From Desulfobacteraceae bacterium (GTDB lineage: Bacteria; Desulfobacterota; Desulfobacteria; Desulfobacterales; UBA11574), in assembly GCA_029857875.1 (NCBI GenBank), contig JAOUGB010000021.1:1-12582 (forward strand): a stretch of DNA of 12,582 nucleotides, read 5' to 3'. The notes beneath the pieces are model-generated. The model ran no database searches and was not told the DNA's origin. It saw only the letters and a list, made by a program, of their open reading frames with translations. A program made the translations under genes and the position numbers. This document shows positions 1-6,993 of the stretch, piece after piece (positions within the stretch are counted from its first letter, which is position 1; every line of letters starts with the position of its first letter).

Positions 1-866
1 TAGTCGAAAAAAGAATCCAGATGAGGATAAATCAGGGGGATCAAACTTTCAATTCCAGGGAAAACACCATCTTTTCTGATTCGATGGATCAAGTCTCTTA
101 TCTTGGTTACGGGGATATTCAAGTGCGATGATTGCTTTCTTATTCGATTGATGACCTGAGTTAGGTGGGCTGATTTGAGAATTGTTTCCCTGGCCGGCAG
201 TATGACGGCTTCCCGAATGTTTTTGATCGTTCGTTGGGTGACTGCTGAAAAAAATCGAATTGACTCTACCGTATCACCAAAGAGTTCAATTCGAATCGGA
301 TCTGAATAGAGCGGCGAAAAAATGTCAAGAATACCTCCTCTTATGCTGAAATCTCCAGGCTCTTCAACCATTGATGATCGTTCATAACCACTGGATATAA
401 GCTTGTCCACCAACCGATCCCGATCGATACCTTCCTCCACCATAATTAGTTCTGCATAGTCACAAAGTTCCTGTTTGGGTAAATTTCTCTGCATCAGCGC
501 CGATATGGTCGTCACCACCATGGGCGGCACATCACCAACAATGAGCTGGTAAAGTGACCTTATCCGCTTGGCTGCTGTTTCGTTGTGATACGAGAGATAT
601 TTAAATGGTGTAATATTATACGGCGGGAAATAAATCAGAGGGGGACAGGGCCTTTCTGCAAAAAAATCCAGATCTTCTAAATATGTTTCCGCTTCTTTGG
701 TTGAAGAGGTGACGACAACAACCGGTGCCCTGTGTTTCATATACAAGCGGTTCACAAAATAGGCTTTTTCTGAACCGGAGAGCCCTGTGCAAATAACATC
801 GTAATCCTTGTAAGGACTCGTATCAAAAAGATATTTTAGTGATATTTTTTCTTGATTTTGATTCAT
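1..866 (-). CDS. mfd: Mfd transcription-repair coupling factor, N-terminal part (runs off the left edge)
   Basis: Mfd is a cytoplasmic ATP-dependent translocase that removes RNA polymerase stalled at DNA lesions and recruits UvrA for nucleotide excision repair. The frame is open from an ATG at 864-866 to the left edge, giving 288 codons. Family members are usually near 1,150 residues, so only about a quarter is present. The visible part is the UvrB-like N-terminal module. The signature MVEEPGDFSIRGGILDIF lies at residues 166-183, preceded by the PPYN and SYHNE segments around residues 81-95, as in Mfd. The UvrA-contact half is covered, but the RNA polymerase-binding and helicase domains lie outside the window. 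The only purine-rich stretch upstream (GGAAGA) is about 13 nt from the ATG, so the ribosome site is weak. Repeat element A begins only 22 bp upstream of the start. Its UvrB relative is unlikely because the GGILDIF context here is that of Mfd. Confidence 0.93.
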   Translation of the reverse strand, partial: MNQNQEKISLKYLFDTSPYKDYDVICTGLSGSEKAYFVNRLYMKHRAPVVVVTSSTKEAETYLEDLDFFAERPCPPLIYFPPYNITPFKYLSYHNETAAKRIRSLYQLIVGDVPPMVVTTISALMQRNLPKQELCDYAELIMVEEGIDRDRLVDKLISSGYERSSMVEEPGDFSIRGGILDIFSPLYSDPIRIELFGDTVESIRFFSAVTQRTIKNIREAVILPARETILKSAHLTQVINRIRKQSSHLNIPVTKIRDLIHRIRKDGVFPGIESLIPLIYPHLDSFFD

Positions 867-888
867 AAACAAAGTAGATTCTTCCAAA

Positions 889-1060
889 TTAGTTCGCTTC
901 GCTCAAAATTGGAATGTTGGAATAATGGAGTAATGGATTTTGGGGAAAATGGGCATGTGGGATATTGGTAAAATCCGTCTTGACCGAGCAGCAAAAAAAC
1001 ATAAATAATAGAATTCCTCTATAAATCAATATTCCACTATTCCATCATTCCATTATTCCA
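889..1060. repeat. Interspersed palindromic element A (arms of TGGAATNN units)
   Basis: Between mfd and tRNA-Thr lies a non-coding inverted-arm element. The left arm (910-938) holds units of the form TGGAATNN with an 8-nt period, two exact and two with one change. The right arm (1029-1060) holds four ATTCCA units at the same period in inverted orientation, so the arms could pair over about 30 bp around a loop of roughly 90 nt. The outer left end begins with TTAG and carries the motif CGCTTCGCTC (895-904). A related element with the same end and the same unit occurs, inverted, at 10162-10333. By the boundaries chosen both are 172 bp. The loop includes ATAGAATTCCT (1008-1018), which recurs in element C. 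There is no ORF and no transposase. A MITE-like or REP-like repeat is the best inference. Confidence 0.75.
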
Positions 1061-1139
1061 CATATAAGGCAAAAAAACCATATCTCAATAAATTATTTTA
1101 TTTACAGCATGTTATAGAATTTCCGAGACGTTTAATTGC

Positions 1140-1215
1140 GCCGGCGTAGCTCACTCGGTAGAGCAGCTGATTCGTAATCAGCAGGTAGGCGGTTCGAATC
1201 CGCCCGCCGGCTCCA
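1140..1215 (+). tRNA. tRNA-Thr (anticodon CGT)
   Basis: This is a complete 76-nt cloverleaf with encoded CCA. The acceptor stem GCCGGCG (1140-1146) pairs with CGCCGGC, the D arm is closed by GCTC/GAGC, and the anticodon stem is GCTGA/TCAGC. The loop TTCGTAA has anticodon CGT at 1173-1175, reading the Thr codon ACG. The T arm is GGCGG-TTCGAAT-CCGCC, followed by discriminator T and CCA. A short CCT/AGG stem followed by GGTTTT lies just downstream (1215-1230), but it is too weak to call a terminator. No convincing promoter was found upstream. The best -10-like match is TAGAAT at 1115-1120, without a -35. Confidence 0.97.
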
Positions 1216-1362
1216 CCTTTTGAGGGGTTTTCGTTATTTATTCTGGAAATCCTTTTTATTTCTTGCCTTTACAATTAGGTATTTCTTCAAATCGCTATAA
1301 CCCAATTCGTATCATTGTGCAACCGGCGTTTATGCTCCGGCAAAACACTTTTTGCCCAAAAC

Positions 1363-1370
1363 AAAAGGAG
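1363..1370 (+). promoter_or_regulatory. Ribosome binding site that fixes a GTG start for the PurD-like gene
   Basis: AAAAGGAG ends 5 nt before a GTG at 1376-1378. An in-frame TTG at 1352 lies upstream of this site and has no ribosome site of its own. Translation therefore most likely starts at the GTG, giving a protein that begins MSYKIGFAG, which matches where the PurD N-terminal fold should begin. Confidence 0.8.
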
Positions 1371-1375
1371 ATATT

Positions 1376-2884
1376 GTGAGTTATAAAATTGGATTTGCAG
1401 GAACCGATGGAAGGACCCTTCTTAGTGCTTTGGTTGCCTCTACGGCCACAAGTGACCATTATCAGGATGATTTTCAGGGGGTGGTTATTCGAGGGATGCC
1501 GGCCATGCAGCCATTTGCAATGTCCATGGAATGGCCGGTGAATTTCATTTCAACGGCAGACAACTCTAAAGAAGGGTATGCCGCCGCGATTATCGAAGCC
1601 CTAAAGAACGGAACCATCGACTGCGTCATGCCGATGCCGGAAGATTTGCTGCTCGGTGGTCTGGTTGATGACCTTGAAAAAACCGGTTTTACAGATCGAA
1701 TCATCGGATTTAATCGAGAAAGTGCATTTATTGAGGGTGACAAGATCGCCTGTAAATATCTGTGTCGCCAATATGGTATTCCCGTAGCAGACCAATGGTA
1801 TGAAGTCGATGCGCGAAATTACGAAAAAGTTTTAAAAACCTGCCTCTTACTCATCGACGAATTCGGCGGCGCAGTTCTGAAATATCCTTACAGCGCCGGC
1901 GGTAAAGGCTCCCGTATTATTTTAAACGCCTGGGAAGTTAAAGAGGTTTATGACACACTCATCAAAGATTATGGAAAAAATTATAAGCGGCTATTCGGGA
2001 AAAAATCAACATGGCCGCTCCTTGTCGAATCAAGGATGTCAGGGGTGGAAATATCGTTTAACATTTTGATTGACAAAAACGGAGATTTTCAAATTCTTCC
2101 CACATCCATGGATTATCCGGAGCGTTTTCCGGGGCCTGCCAGCAAAGACAATCCAATTACCGGTGGAATGGGCAGTATATCACCCCATCCCATGGAAACG
2201 CCCGAACTTTTTGAAATGGCAGCCGAAAATATTGTAAAACCGTTGATAAAAGCCTTGAGAGAAAAAAATATGTTACGCCCATGTCTGGTGTACCCCGGCT
2301 GCTTTTTAACGTTTGACGACAATATGATGCCAACCAGAATTCGAGTTTGTGAAATAAACATTCGACCTCCGGAACCCGAATGGCAACCGATTGTTCGCAG
2401 GATAAGGAACCTGGGGGCGCTGATTAAAGCCACAGTTGAAGGCAATTTGATTGAAGTGGCACCGGAAGTTCGATCAGAACAAATATCCATCTGTACGGCT
2501 TTGGTTACAGGGCCTGGCGGCCCTCAAAACCAAAAAGGGTATCCAGGCTCCTGTACAAAAGGAGAACCGGTCCATATTGATTTTGGCTATATGAAGAAAA
2601 AAAAGATCCAGGTGATTCCATCTGCCATGACATATTCAGAAGAAGAGAAGCTTTTCAAGTCAGATGGCAGCAGGGTCGTATATTGCAATGTTAATGCAAC
2701 GGTTAAAACCGGAGAAAGCAGAGCACGATTGGCTGAGCAGCTGCGCAGAAAAGTATTGACAGCTTTTGAAAATGGTAAAATAAGAGTCATACCCCGTGAA
2801 AATCCTGAAGGAAATCGGCTGGATTTACGAAATGATATTGGAAACCATTTCGATATCGCCGAGGAATTGCTCCAACGAAGATAG
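1376..2884 (+). CDS. PurD-like ATP-grasp ligase (phosphoribosylamine-glycine ligase family paralogue)
   Basis: The 502-residue protein has the order of segments of PurD (GAR synthetase), which joins glycine to phosphoribosylamine using ATP in purine synthesis. Residues 6-20 hold a glycine-rich N-terminal strand. Residues 118-137 (IEGDKIACKYLCRQYGIPVA) match the PurD linker into the ATP-grasp. The ATP-binding loop YSAGGKGSR is at 172-180, TGGMGSISP at 262-270, and the metal-binding Glu and Asn are in CEINIR at 325-330. The C-terminal domain has VNATVKTGESRARLAEQ at 439-455, as in the PurD C domain. Two departures are clear. The usual GGREHAL phosphate loop is replaced by GTDGRTLL (residues 9-16), and the usual FGDPE after the metal ligands is PPEPE. 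It is also longer than typical PurD (about 425). It may therefore use a different acceptor or amine. No other purine gene is nearby. The ATP-grasp family call is firm; the exact reaction is not. Confidence 0.8.
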   Translation: MSYKIGFAGTDGRTLLSALVASTATSDHYQDDFQGVVIRGMPAMQPFAMSMEWPVNFISTADNSKEGYAAAIIEALKNGTIDCVMPMPEDLLLGGLVDDLEKTGFTDRIIGFNRESAFIEGDKIACKYLCRQYGIPVADQWYEVDARNYEKVLKTCLLLIDEFGGAVLKYPYSAGGKGSRIILNAWEVKEVYDTLIKDYGKNYKRLFGKKSTWPLLVESRMSGVEISFNILIDKNGDFQILPTSMDYPERFPGPASKDNPITGGMGSISPHPMETPELFEMAAENIVKPLIKALREKNMLRPCLVYPGCFLTFDDNMMPTRIRVCEINIRPPEPEWQPIVRRIRNLGALIKATVEGNLIEVAPEVRSEQISICTALVTGPGGPQNQKGYPGSCTKGEPVHIDFGYMKKKKIQVIPSAMTYSEEEKLFKSDGSRVVYCNVNATVKTGESRARLAEQLRRKVLTAFENGKIRVIPRENPEGNRLDLRNDIGNHFDIAEELLQRR

Positions 2885-3018
2885 TGTTGTATGGATGTTC
2901 TATACATCATCAATACATAAAAATTTATAATAACATAAAGTTTTTAGTTTAACCATCTTGACAAATAGATCTGTTTTATCATACCGATATAATGGACCAA
3001 ACATGAGGAGGAATCTGA

Positions 3019-3150
3019 ATGAATGATTCGGATGATGAGAAGCTGAAAGCCGAAATCGATAAAATTATGTCGAATATCGCTGAAACAATGGAAAGAATCG
3101 AAAAACTTGATCTTATTAATAGGGATAACTCGAGACAAAATAAGCATTAA
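3019..3150 (+). CDS. Small 43-residue hypothetical protein upstream of ihfA
   Basis: ATG at 3019 is preceded by GAGGAGG (3005-3011) at a 7-nt spacing, one of the best ribosome sites in the window. The frame encodes 43 residues ending in TAA. The product is highly charged and predicted helical. An acidic start (MNDSDDEKLKAEIDKI) is followed by a heptad-like stretch with hydrophobic residues about every three to four positions (I13, I16, I20, M24, I27, L30, I33), and then a polar tail. There is no signal peptide or membrane segment. It sits 44 bp upstream of the IHF-like gene in the same direction, so co-transcription is plausible. I do not recognise the family, and a function cannot be given. 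Chance is the alternative, but the ribosome site and helix periodicity argue for a real gene. Confidence 0.6.
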   Translation: MNDSDDEKLKAEIDKIMSNIAETMERIEKLDLINRDNSRQNKH

Positions 3151-3194
3151 CATTAATAAAACTTTAAAAAGAAATCAGTCGCTTAGGAGGTGCC

Positions 3195-3476
3195 ATGGCA
3201 TTAACAAAAAATGATATCGTTACAAGTGTAAACGAATTGGGTTTTACCAAAAAAAAATCTGTGGAAATCATTGAAACTTTGTTGGAAATCATGAAAAGTA
3301 CGCTGGAAAAAAATGAAGATGTACTGATTTCAGGATTCGGCAAATTTTGTGTAAAGCAAAAAAAACAGCGGAGAGGTCGAAACCCTGCGACAGGCGCCGA
3401 CTTGATACTGAAAGAACGCAAAGTAGTCACATTCAAGTGTTCAGGAAAGTTAAGGGACAAGATTAACGGTCAATGA
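3195..3476 (+). CDS. ihfA: IHF alpha-type DNA-bending protein (HU/IHF family)
   Basis: The 93-residue protein covers the whole HU/IHF fold. It begins MALTKNDIV, as integration host factor alpha does, has SGFGKF at residues 46-51, and has the DNA-arm signature RRGRNPATG at 59-67, in which Pro64 is the residue that intercalates into the minor groove. The closing strand KVVTFKCSGKL at 76-86 matches IHF-alpha more closely than HU. The family bends DNA, helps sigma-54 activators reach promoters, and shapes the nucleoid. AGGAGG lies 4 nt before ATG 3195, close but usable. It follows the 43-residue ORF and converges with the GH13 gene. IHF normally works as a heterodimer. No beta subunit is in the window, so a homodimer or a distant partner is possible. 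Confidence 0.9.
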   Translation: MALTKNDIVTSVNELGFTKKKSVEIIETLLEIMKSTLEKNEDVLISGFGKFCVKQKKQRRGRNPATGADLILKERKVVTFKCSGKLRDKINGQ

Positions 3477-3585
3477 ATCTCCGATTAGATTATCGCACCC
3501 TTAATTTTCATCAACGCCAATAAAGTGTAGCAGGCCTTTTAGATATATTGTGGTGCGAAACTTGAGTTAATCTCTATAAATCCTT
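3477..3585. other. Convergent intergenic gap with a 7-bp inverted repeat
   Basis: This 109-bp gap lies between the stop codons of the IHF-like gene (plus) and the GH13 gene (minus), where terminators for both would be expected. The only structure I see is TCGCACC (3493-3499) against GGTGCGA (3552-3558), a perfect 7-bp inverted repeat with 52 nt between the halves. Neither half is followed by a long T run. It may help termination in both directions, but it is not a canonical intrinsic terminator. Confidence 0.3.
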
Positions 3586-5292
3586 TTATCTATCCACTGT
3601 GCTAAGCCATAGAAATTGGTAGGGATTCAATTTTAATGCATCTGTACGGAAACGCACGCCGGTAATCAGGTCTTTCATCCAAAGAGGAGCCCTTGCACCC
3701 GATAATGAAACCCCAATCCGTTTGGATGAAATATTGGTGACGGCATATATGATTTGATCCTTAGCATACCTTGCGATAACAAACGCTTTTGGATCGATTT
3801 CCAGTATTTCAAAATCCGCATTTGGATGAAAAGCAGATTGCCTTTTTCTGGTTTTGATCATTTTAATATAATTATAAAAGATCCTGGAGCGAAATGTTTC
3901 AGGATCTTTTAGTTGTGATAACACCTCATTAACCTGAAGTTTTTCCCGATTGATGGTTCTTGCTCGTTGGGTCTGACGTAAACCCGTCTTCCAGTTCCGT
4001 GAACCGAGGACACTGTGAATATATGAAGCAGGGACCCCCGGCAAAACGAACTGGATGGCCTGGGAAGCCAGAAACTTTGGTATATGCCAAAAATCTATTT
4101 TGCTCTCGGGATTTAACAGGGCATCCACATAAGTTATATTCAACTCATACGGGCTTTGGGAACCATCCGGGTTTCTTTTATAAGAAACGCTCCCACCGTT
4201 CTCCTTCACAATATCAATGAGCCTGTCAATTTCGGACCGGGCTAAAATCCCTTCCAGCGGGCGCACGCCGATTCCATCATGGGACGCCGTGAAATTGAAA
4301 AACGTATTATGGGGAGAATTTACCCGTAAACATTTGGCCCATTCGGACAGCACCGTTGAATCCTCCCGAACAATAGAATAAAAAAGCAACGGTGGCAAAG
4401 TGAAATTATAAATCATTTGTGCTTCATTTCGTCCATCGCCAAAATAACTCATATTCTCATGATGAGGGACATTGGTCTCGGTAATCAGCAGAACGTCCGG
4501 TGCAACAACGTTCAATATTTTCCGAAAAAGTTGAACCACCTGATGTGTCTGTCTTAGATGAATACATGTGGTTCCAATTTCCTTCCAAAGATATGCAATC
4601 GCATCAAGACGGATGGAGGTTGCCCCTTGTTCCACATAAAAAAGAAGGGCTTCTATCATCTTTTCAAGAACATGTAAGCTTTTGTAATTCAGATCGATCT
4701 GATCGGAACTGAACGTCGTCCAAACGTGCACGGCCTCATCGGAAGTTTTTTTGAATCGGGTTAAAAGTGGTAAGGAGCGAGGTCTTGTCACCATAGACAG
4801 ATCGATGGATGGATCGACCTCGATGGCGAACTCCTTATAGGTTGTCTTTTCTTCTAAATAGTTTTGAAACCACATGCTCTTTGCTGAAACGTGATTGAGC
4901 ACAAGATCAAACATCAACTGAAACTCATCGCCTAATCGGCGAATATCCTTCCAATCACCAAGCTCGAGATTCACCGCTAAAAAATCGATAACCGAAAATC
5001 CGTCATCTGAAGAAAAAGGGAAAAACGGCAGGATATGTATTGTTGAAAACACATTTTTAAATTGACTCACAGCAAATTCATATAGCGTCTTTAAGGGAAG
5101 CTCCCCTTTTTTATTTAAGGTGTCGCCATAGGTTATCAAAAACACATCTTCCTCGGAAAAATAGCCTTCCCCCGGCCTTTGTGTAACCGGGAATCTCTCG
5201 ATTAAGGCAGCAACCTTCTCAAAAGCCAGATTTCCGGTCTTTGTCCCGTAAATATCTCTGAGGATGTGTTGAATCGCACCCAAGTCTTTCAA
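3586..5292 (-). CDS. GH13_18 sugar phosphorylase, probably glucosylglycerate phosphorylase (YcjM/GgaP type)
   Basis: This 568-residue cytoplasmic enzyme (no signal peptide) belongs to the sucrose-phosphorylase subfamily of GH13, retaining enzymes that split an alpha-glucoside with phosphate to give glucose 1-phosphate. Region I DLVLNH is at residues 129-134. The nucleophile is Asp230 in SIRLDAIAYLWKE, the acid/base is Glu272 in ITETNVPH, and the stabilising Asp339 is in ASHDGIG. The PFFPFSSDDGFSVID segment (89-103), WTTFSSDQIDLNY (191-203), GTSC-like GTTCIHL (240-246), PDGSQSPYELN (376-385) and PGVPASYI (418-425) closely follow E. coli YcjM. Its length near 560 fits that group better than true sucrose phosphorylases (about 490-505). 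Glucosylglycerate, a compatible solute, is therefore the likely substrate; sucrose or its phosphate is the alternative. The start is TTG, with AGGA 8 nt upstream across an A-run. No synthesis gene for the solute is in the window. Confidence 0.8.
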   Translation of the reverse strand: MKDLGAIQHILRDIYGTKTGNLAFEKVAALIERFPVTQRPGEGYFSEEDVFLITYGDTLNKKGELPLKTLYEFAVSQFKNVFSTIHILPFFPFSSDDGFSVIDFLAVNLELGDWKDIRRLGDEFQLMFDLVLNHVSAKSMWFQNYLEEKTTYKEFAIEVDPSIDLSMVTRPRSLPLLTRFKKTSDEAVHVWTTFSSDQIDLNYKSLHVLEKMIEALLFYVEQGATSIRLDAIAYLWKEIGTTCIHLRQTHQVVQLFRKILNVVAPDVLLITETNVPHHENMSYFGDGRNEAQMIYNFTLPPLLFYSIVREDSTVLSEWAKCLRVNSPHNTFFNFTASHDGIGVRPLEGILARSEIDRLIDIVKENGGSVSYKRNPDGSQSPYELNITYVDALLNPESKIDFWHIPKFLASQAIQFVLPGVPASYIHSVLGSRNWKTGLRQTQRARTINREKLQVNEVLSQLKDPETFRSRIFYNYIKMIKTRKRQSAFHPNADFEILEIDPKAFVIARYAKDQIIYAVTNISSKRIGVSLSGARAPLWMKDLITGVRFRTDALKLNPYQFLWLSTVDR

Positions 5293-5368
5293 TTTTTTTT
5301 TCCTGTTTCTGTAAAAAATAGATTATCTGTAATGGTTTTGTCCTTTGAAACAATTCGATTTCAAAAGA

Positions 5369-5568
5369 GCTTCAGGTATGATTAAATTTTTAGCTGGAAG
5401 CTGTCTGAGTGGATTAGGGATCGTTTTGAAAGAACCATAAGCGATTTAACTTTATGGATGACCCTCCCCTGTTAAAGCAAAGACTTTTATTAATTGCCCG
5501 GGCAGGTTCTTTCATTACGAGCCCTTATACACGAGTTCTTTCAGGAAAAATTTAATTATACCTGAAGC
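5369..5568. repeat. 200-bp palindromic element with 23-bp terminal inverted repeats
   Basis: The gap between the response regulator and the GH13 gene is almost wholly a nested palindrome. The ends are GCTTCAGGTATRATTAAATT plus TTT: 5369-5391 and, inverted, 5546-5568, with 22 of 23 positions alike. Inside, TGAAAGAACC (5427-5436) and GGTTCTTTCA (5505-5514) form a perfect 10-bp pair, extending to 14 of 16 with the flanking TCGT/ACGA. A perfect 8-bp palindrome GCCCGGGC sits at 5496-5503. There is no ORF. A transcript from either strand could fold into a long interrupted hairpin. It may be a MITE-like element, or it may act as the 3' end of the regulator mRNA. I could not identify a clear target-site duplication. 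Confidence 0.65.
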
Positions 5569-5586
5569 GGTAATCTTTTCAAGAAA

Positions 5587-6993
5587 CTAAAGATTAATGT
5601 CATACGCCTTTATCTTACTCAAAAGGGAAGGATGACTGATTTCAAGAATCCTGGCGGCTTTCGTCCGGTTGCCATTTGTTGCCTCTAGCGCCTTTGTAAT
5701 GAGTCTTTTTTCCAGTATTTTCTGGGCGGCCTTTAGAGAGTGCCCGTCGAAAAAATCTTCCACCTTTTCTCTCTCTTGACTCTCACCCAAATCAAGAGGA
5801 AAGTTTTCCGGTACAAGAATCGTTTCTTCGGCAAGCACCGCAGCTCTCTCGATAACATTTCCAAGCTCTCTGACGTTTCCTGGCCAGTGGTATTTGAGCA
5901 GAATGGACATGGCTGCGGGCGTTATCCCTTTTATGTTCTTTTCGAGGCTGATATTGAATCGGTTTATAAAATGTTGACTTAAAATAGGTATATCTTCAGG
6001 CCGATCCTTTAGCGGAGGCAACTGAATCGGCATCACATTCAGCCGGAAAAAAAGATCTTCCCGAAATGTGCCATTTTTTGCTTCATCTTCAAGATTTTTA
6101 GACGTCGCAGCAATGACACGAACATCTATTTTTTTTGTCTTTGAATCACCCACTGGTCTGATTTCATTTTCTTGCAATACCCGCAAAAGTTTCACCTGCA
6201 AAGATAGAGGTAACTCCCCAATCTCATCCAAGAAAATTGTTCCTCGGTCTGCTTCTTCAAAAAGTCCCTTTCTATCGCTGTCCGCACCTGTAAAAGCGCC
6301 CCTTTTATATCCAAAAAGCTCACTTTCCAGCAAATTTTCAGGTATACCGCCACAGTTGACAGGAACCAGCGGATTTTTCGCCCTTTTTCCTGCAAAATGG
6401 ATGCCCTGTGCGATCAATTCCTTCCCGGTTCCGCTAGCGCCACAAATCAATACCGTGGTATCGTATTGAGCTACTTTCTCGGCAATCTTGAATACAGCCT
6501 CCATGCCCTTGCTTTTTGCAACCATATTCCCAAAGTGATAATCATCTTGAATCTTTCTAATGCGTTCTTTTAACCAGCGATTCTCTCTTTTCAAACTCTC
6601 GCGCTCTTCTGCTTTTTTAAGGGTAAGAAGAACCTCATCTAACTTAAAGGGTTTGGATATGAAATCATATGCGCCTTTCTTCATGGCTTCAACGGCTGTA
6701 TCGATGCTGCCATATGCGGACATCATAATGACAGTGCTGGCCCACAGCTTGTCCCGTGCGGCTTCAAAAAACTCCATTCCACTCATATCCGGCATTTTAA
6801 GATCACAAAGAATGAAATCGTATAATGTCTGATCAACCATATCCAAAGCCTCTGAACCATTGGATGCCGTATAGACGCGGTAGCCGGATTTCTTAAGCAT
6901 CGAAGACAACATGTGGCGCATATTCTCTTCATCGTCTATAATGAGCAAACGTTTTTGAGAAAATACGTTGTCCTTTGATATTTTTTTATCCAT
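5587..6993 (-). CDS. Sigma-54-dependent response regulator (NtrC/AtoC/ZraR type)
   Basis: The 468-residue protein has the full NtrC layout. The receiver domain (about 14-130) has acidic pair Asp20-Asp21, phospho-acceptor Asp64 in ILCDLKMPD, and Lys114 in FISKPFK. The AAA+ domain (about 157-395) has Walker A GASGTGKE (185-192), the sigma-54 contact loop GAFTGA (232-237), Walker B GTIFLDE (251-257) and an arginine-rich sensor region near 311-317. The C-terminal Fis-type helix-turn-helix is at about 438-465 (NRTKAARILEISHPSLLSK). When phosphorylated it should form a ring and open sigma-54 promoters. Walker A has Ala in place of the common Glu/Pro, which is tolerated. ATG 6993 is preferred over the longer TTG reading because it has AGGA about 8 nt upstream and overlaps the kinase stop by 8 nt, implying translational coupling. 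Targets are unknown: no GG-N10-GC promoter was seen near the flanking genes. Confidence 0.93.
   Translation of the reverse strand: MDKKISKDNVFSQKRLLIIDDEENMRHMLSSMLKKSGYRVYTASNGSEALDMVDQTLYDFILCDLKMPDMSGMEFFEAARDKLWASTVIMMSAYGSIDTAVEAMKKGAYDFISKPFKLDEVLLTLKKAEERESLKRENRWLKERIRKIQDDYHFGNMVAKSKGMEAVFKIAEKVAQYDTTVLICGASGTGKELIAQGIHFAGKRAKNPLVPVNCGGIPENLLESELFGYKRGAFTGADSDRKGLFEEADRGTIFLDEIGELPLSLQVKLLRVLQENEIRPVGDSKTKKIDVRVIAATSKNLEDEAKNGTFREDLFFRLNVMPIQLPPLKDRPEDIPILSQHFINRFNISLEKNIKGITPAAMSILLKYHWPGNVRELGNVIERAAVLAEETILVPENFPLDLGESQEREKVEDFFDGHSLKAAQKILEKRLITKALEATNGNRTKAARILEISHPSLLSKIKAYDINL

Noticed and set aside
889..1060. Elements A-C as CRISPR arrays
   Set aside because: The tandem units are only 8-10 nt with no spacers, the arms are inverted, and no cas gene is present.
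1474..1795. Minus-strand open frames within the PurD-like gene
   Set aside because: They are shadows of a well-supported plus-strand gene with conserved ATP-grasp motifs.
2958..2993. TTGACA and TATAAT upstream of the 43-residue ORF, as a promoter
   Set aside because: The two perfect hexamers are 24 nt apart, too far for sigma-70. TATAAT alone may still be a -10, but no -35 is at the right distance.
5293..5586. Sigma-54 promoter ahead of the phosphorylase gene
   Set aside because: I searched the minus strand for GG-N10-GC with TGGCA/TTGC character and found none.
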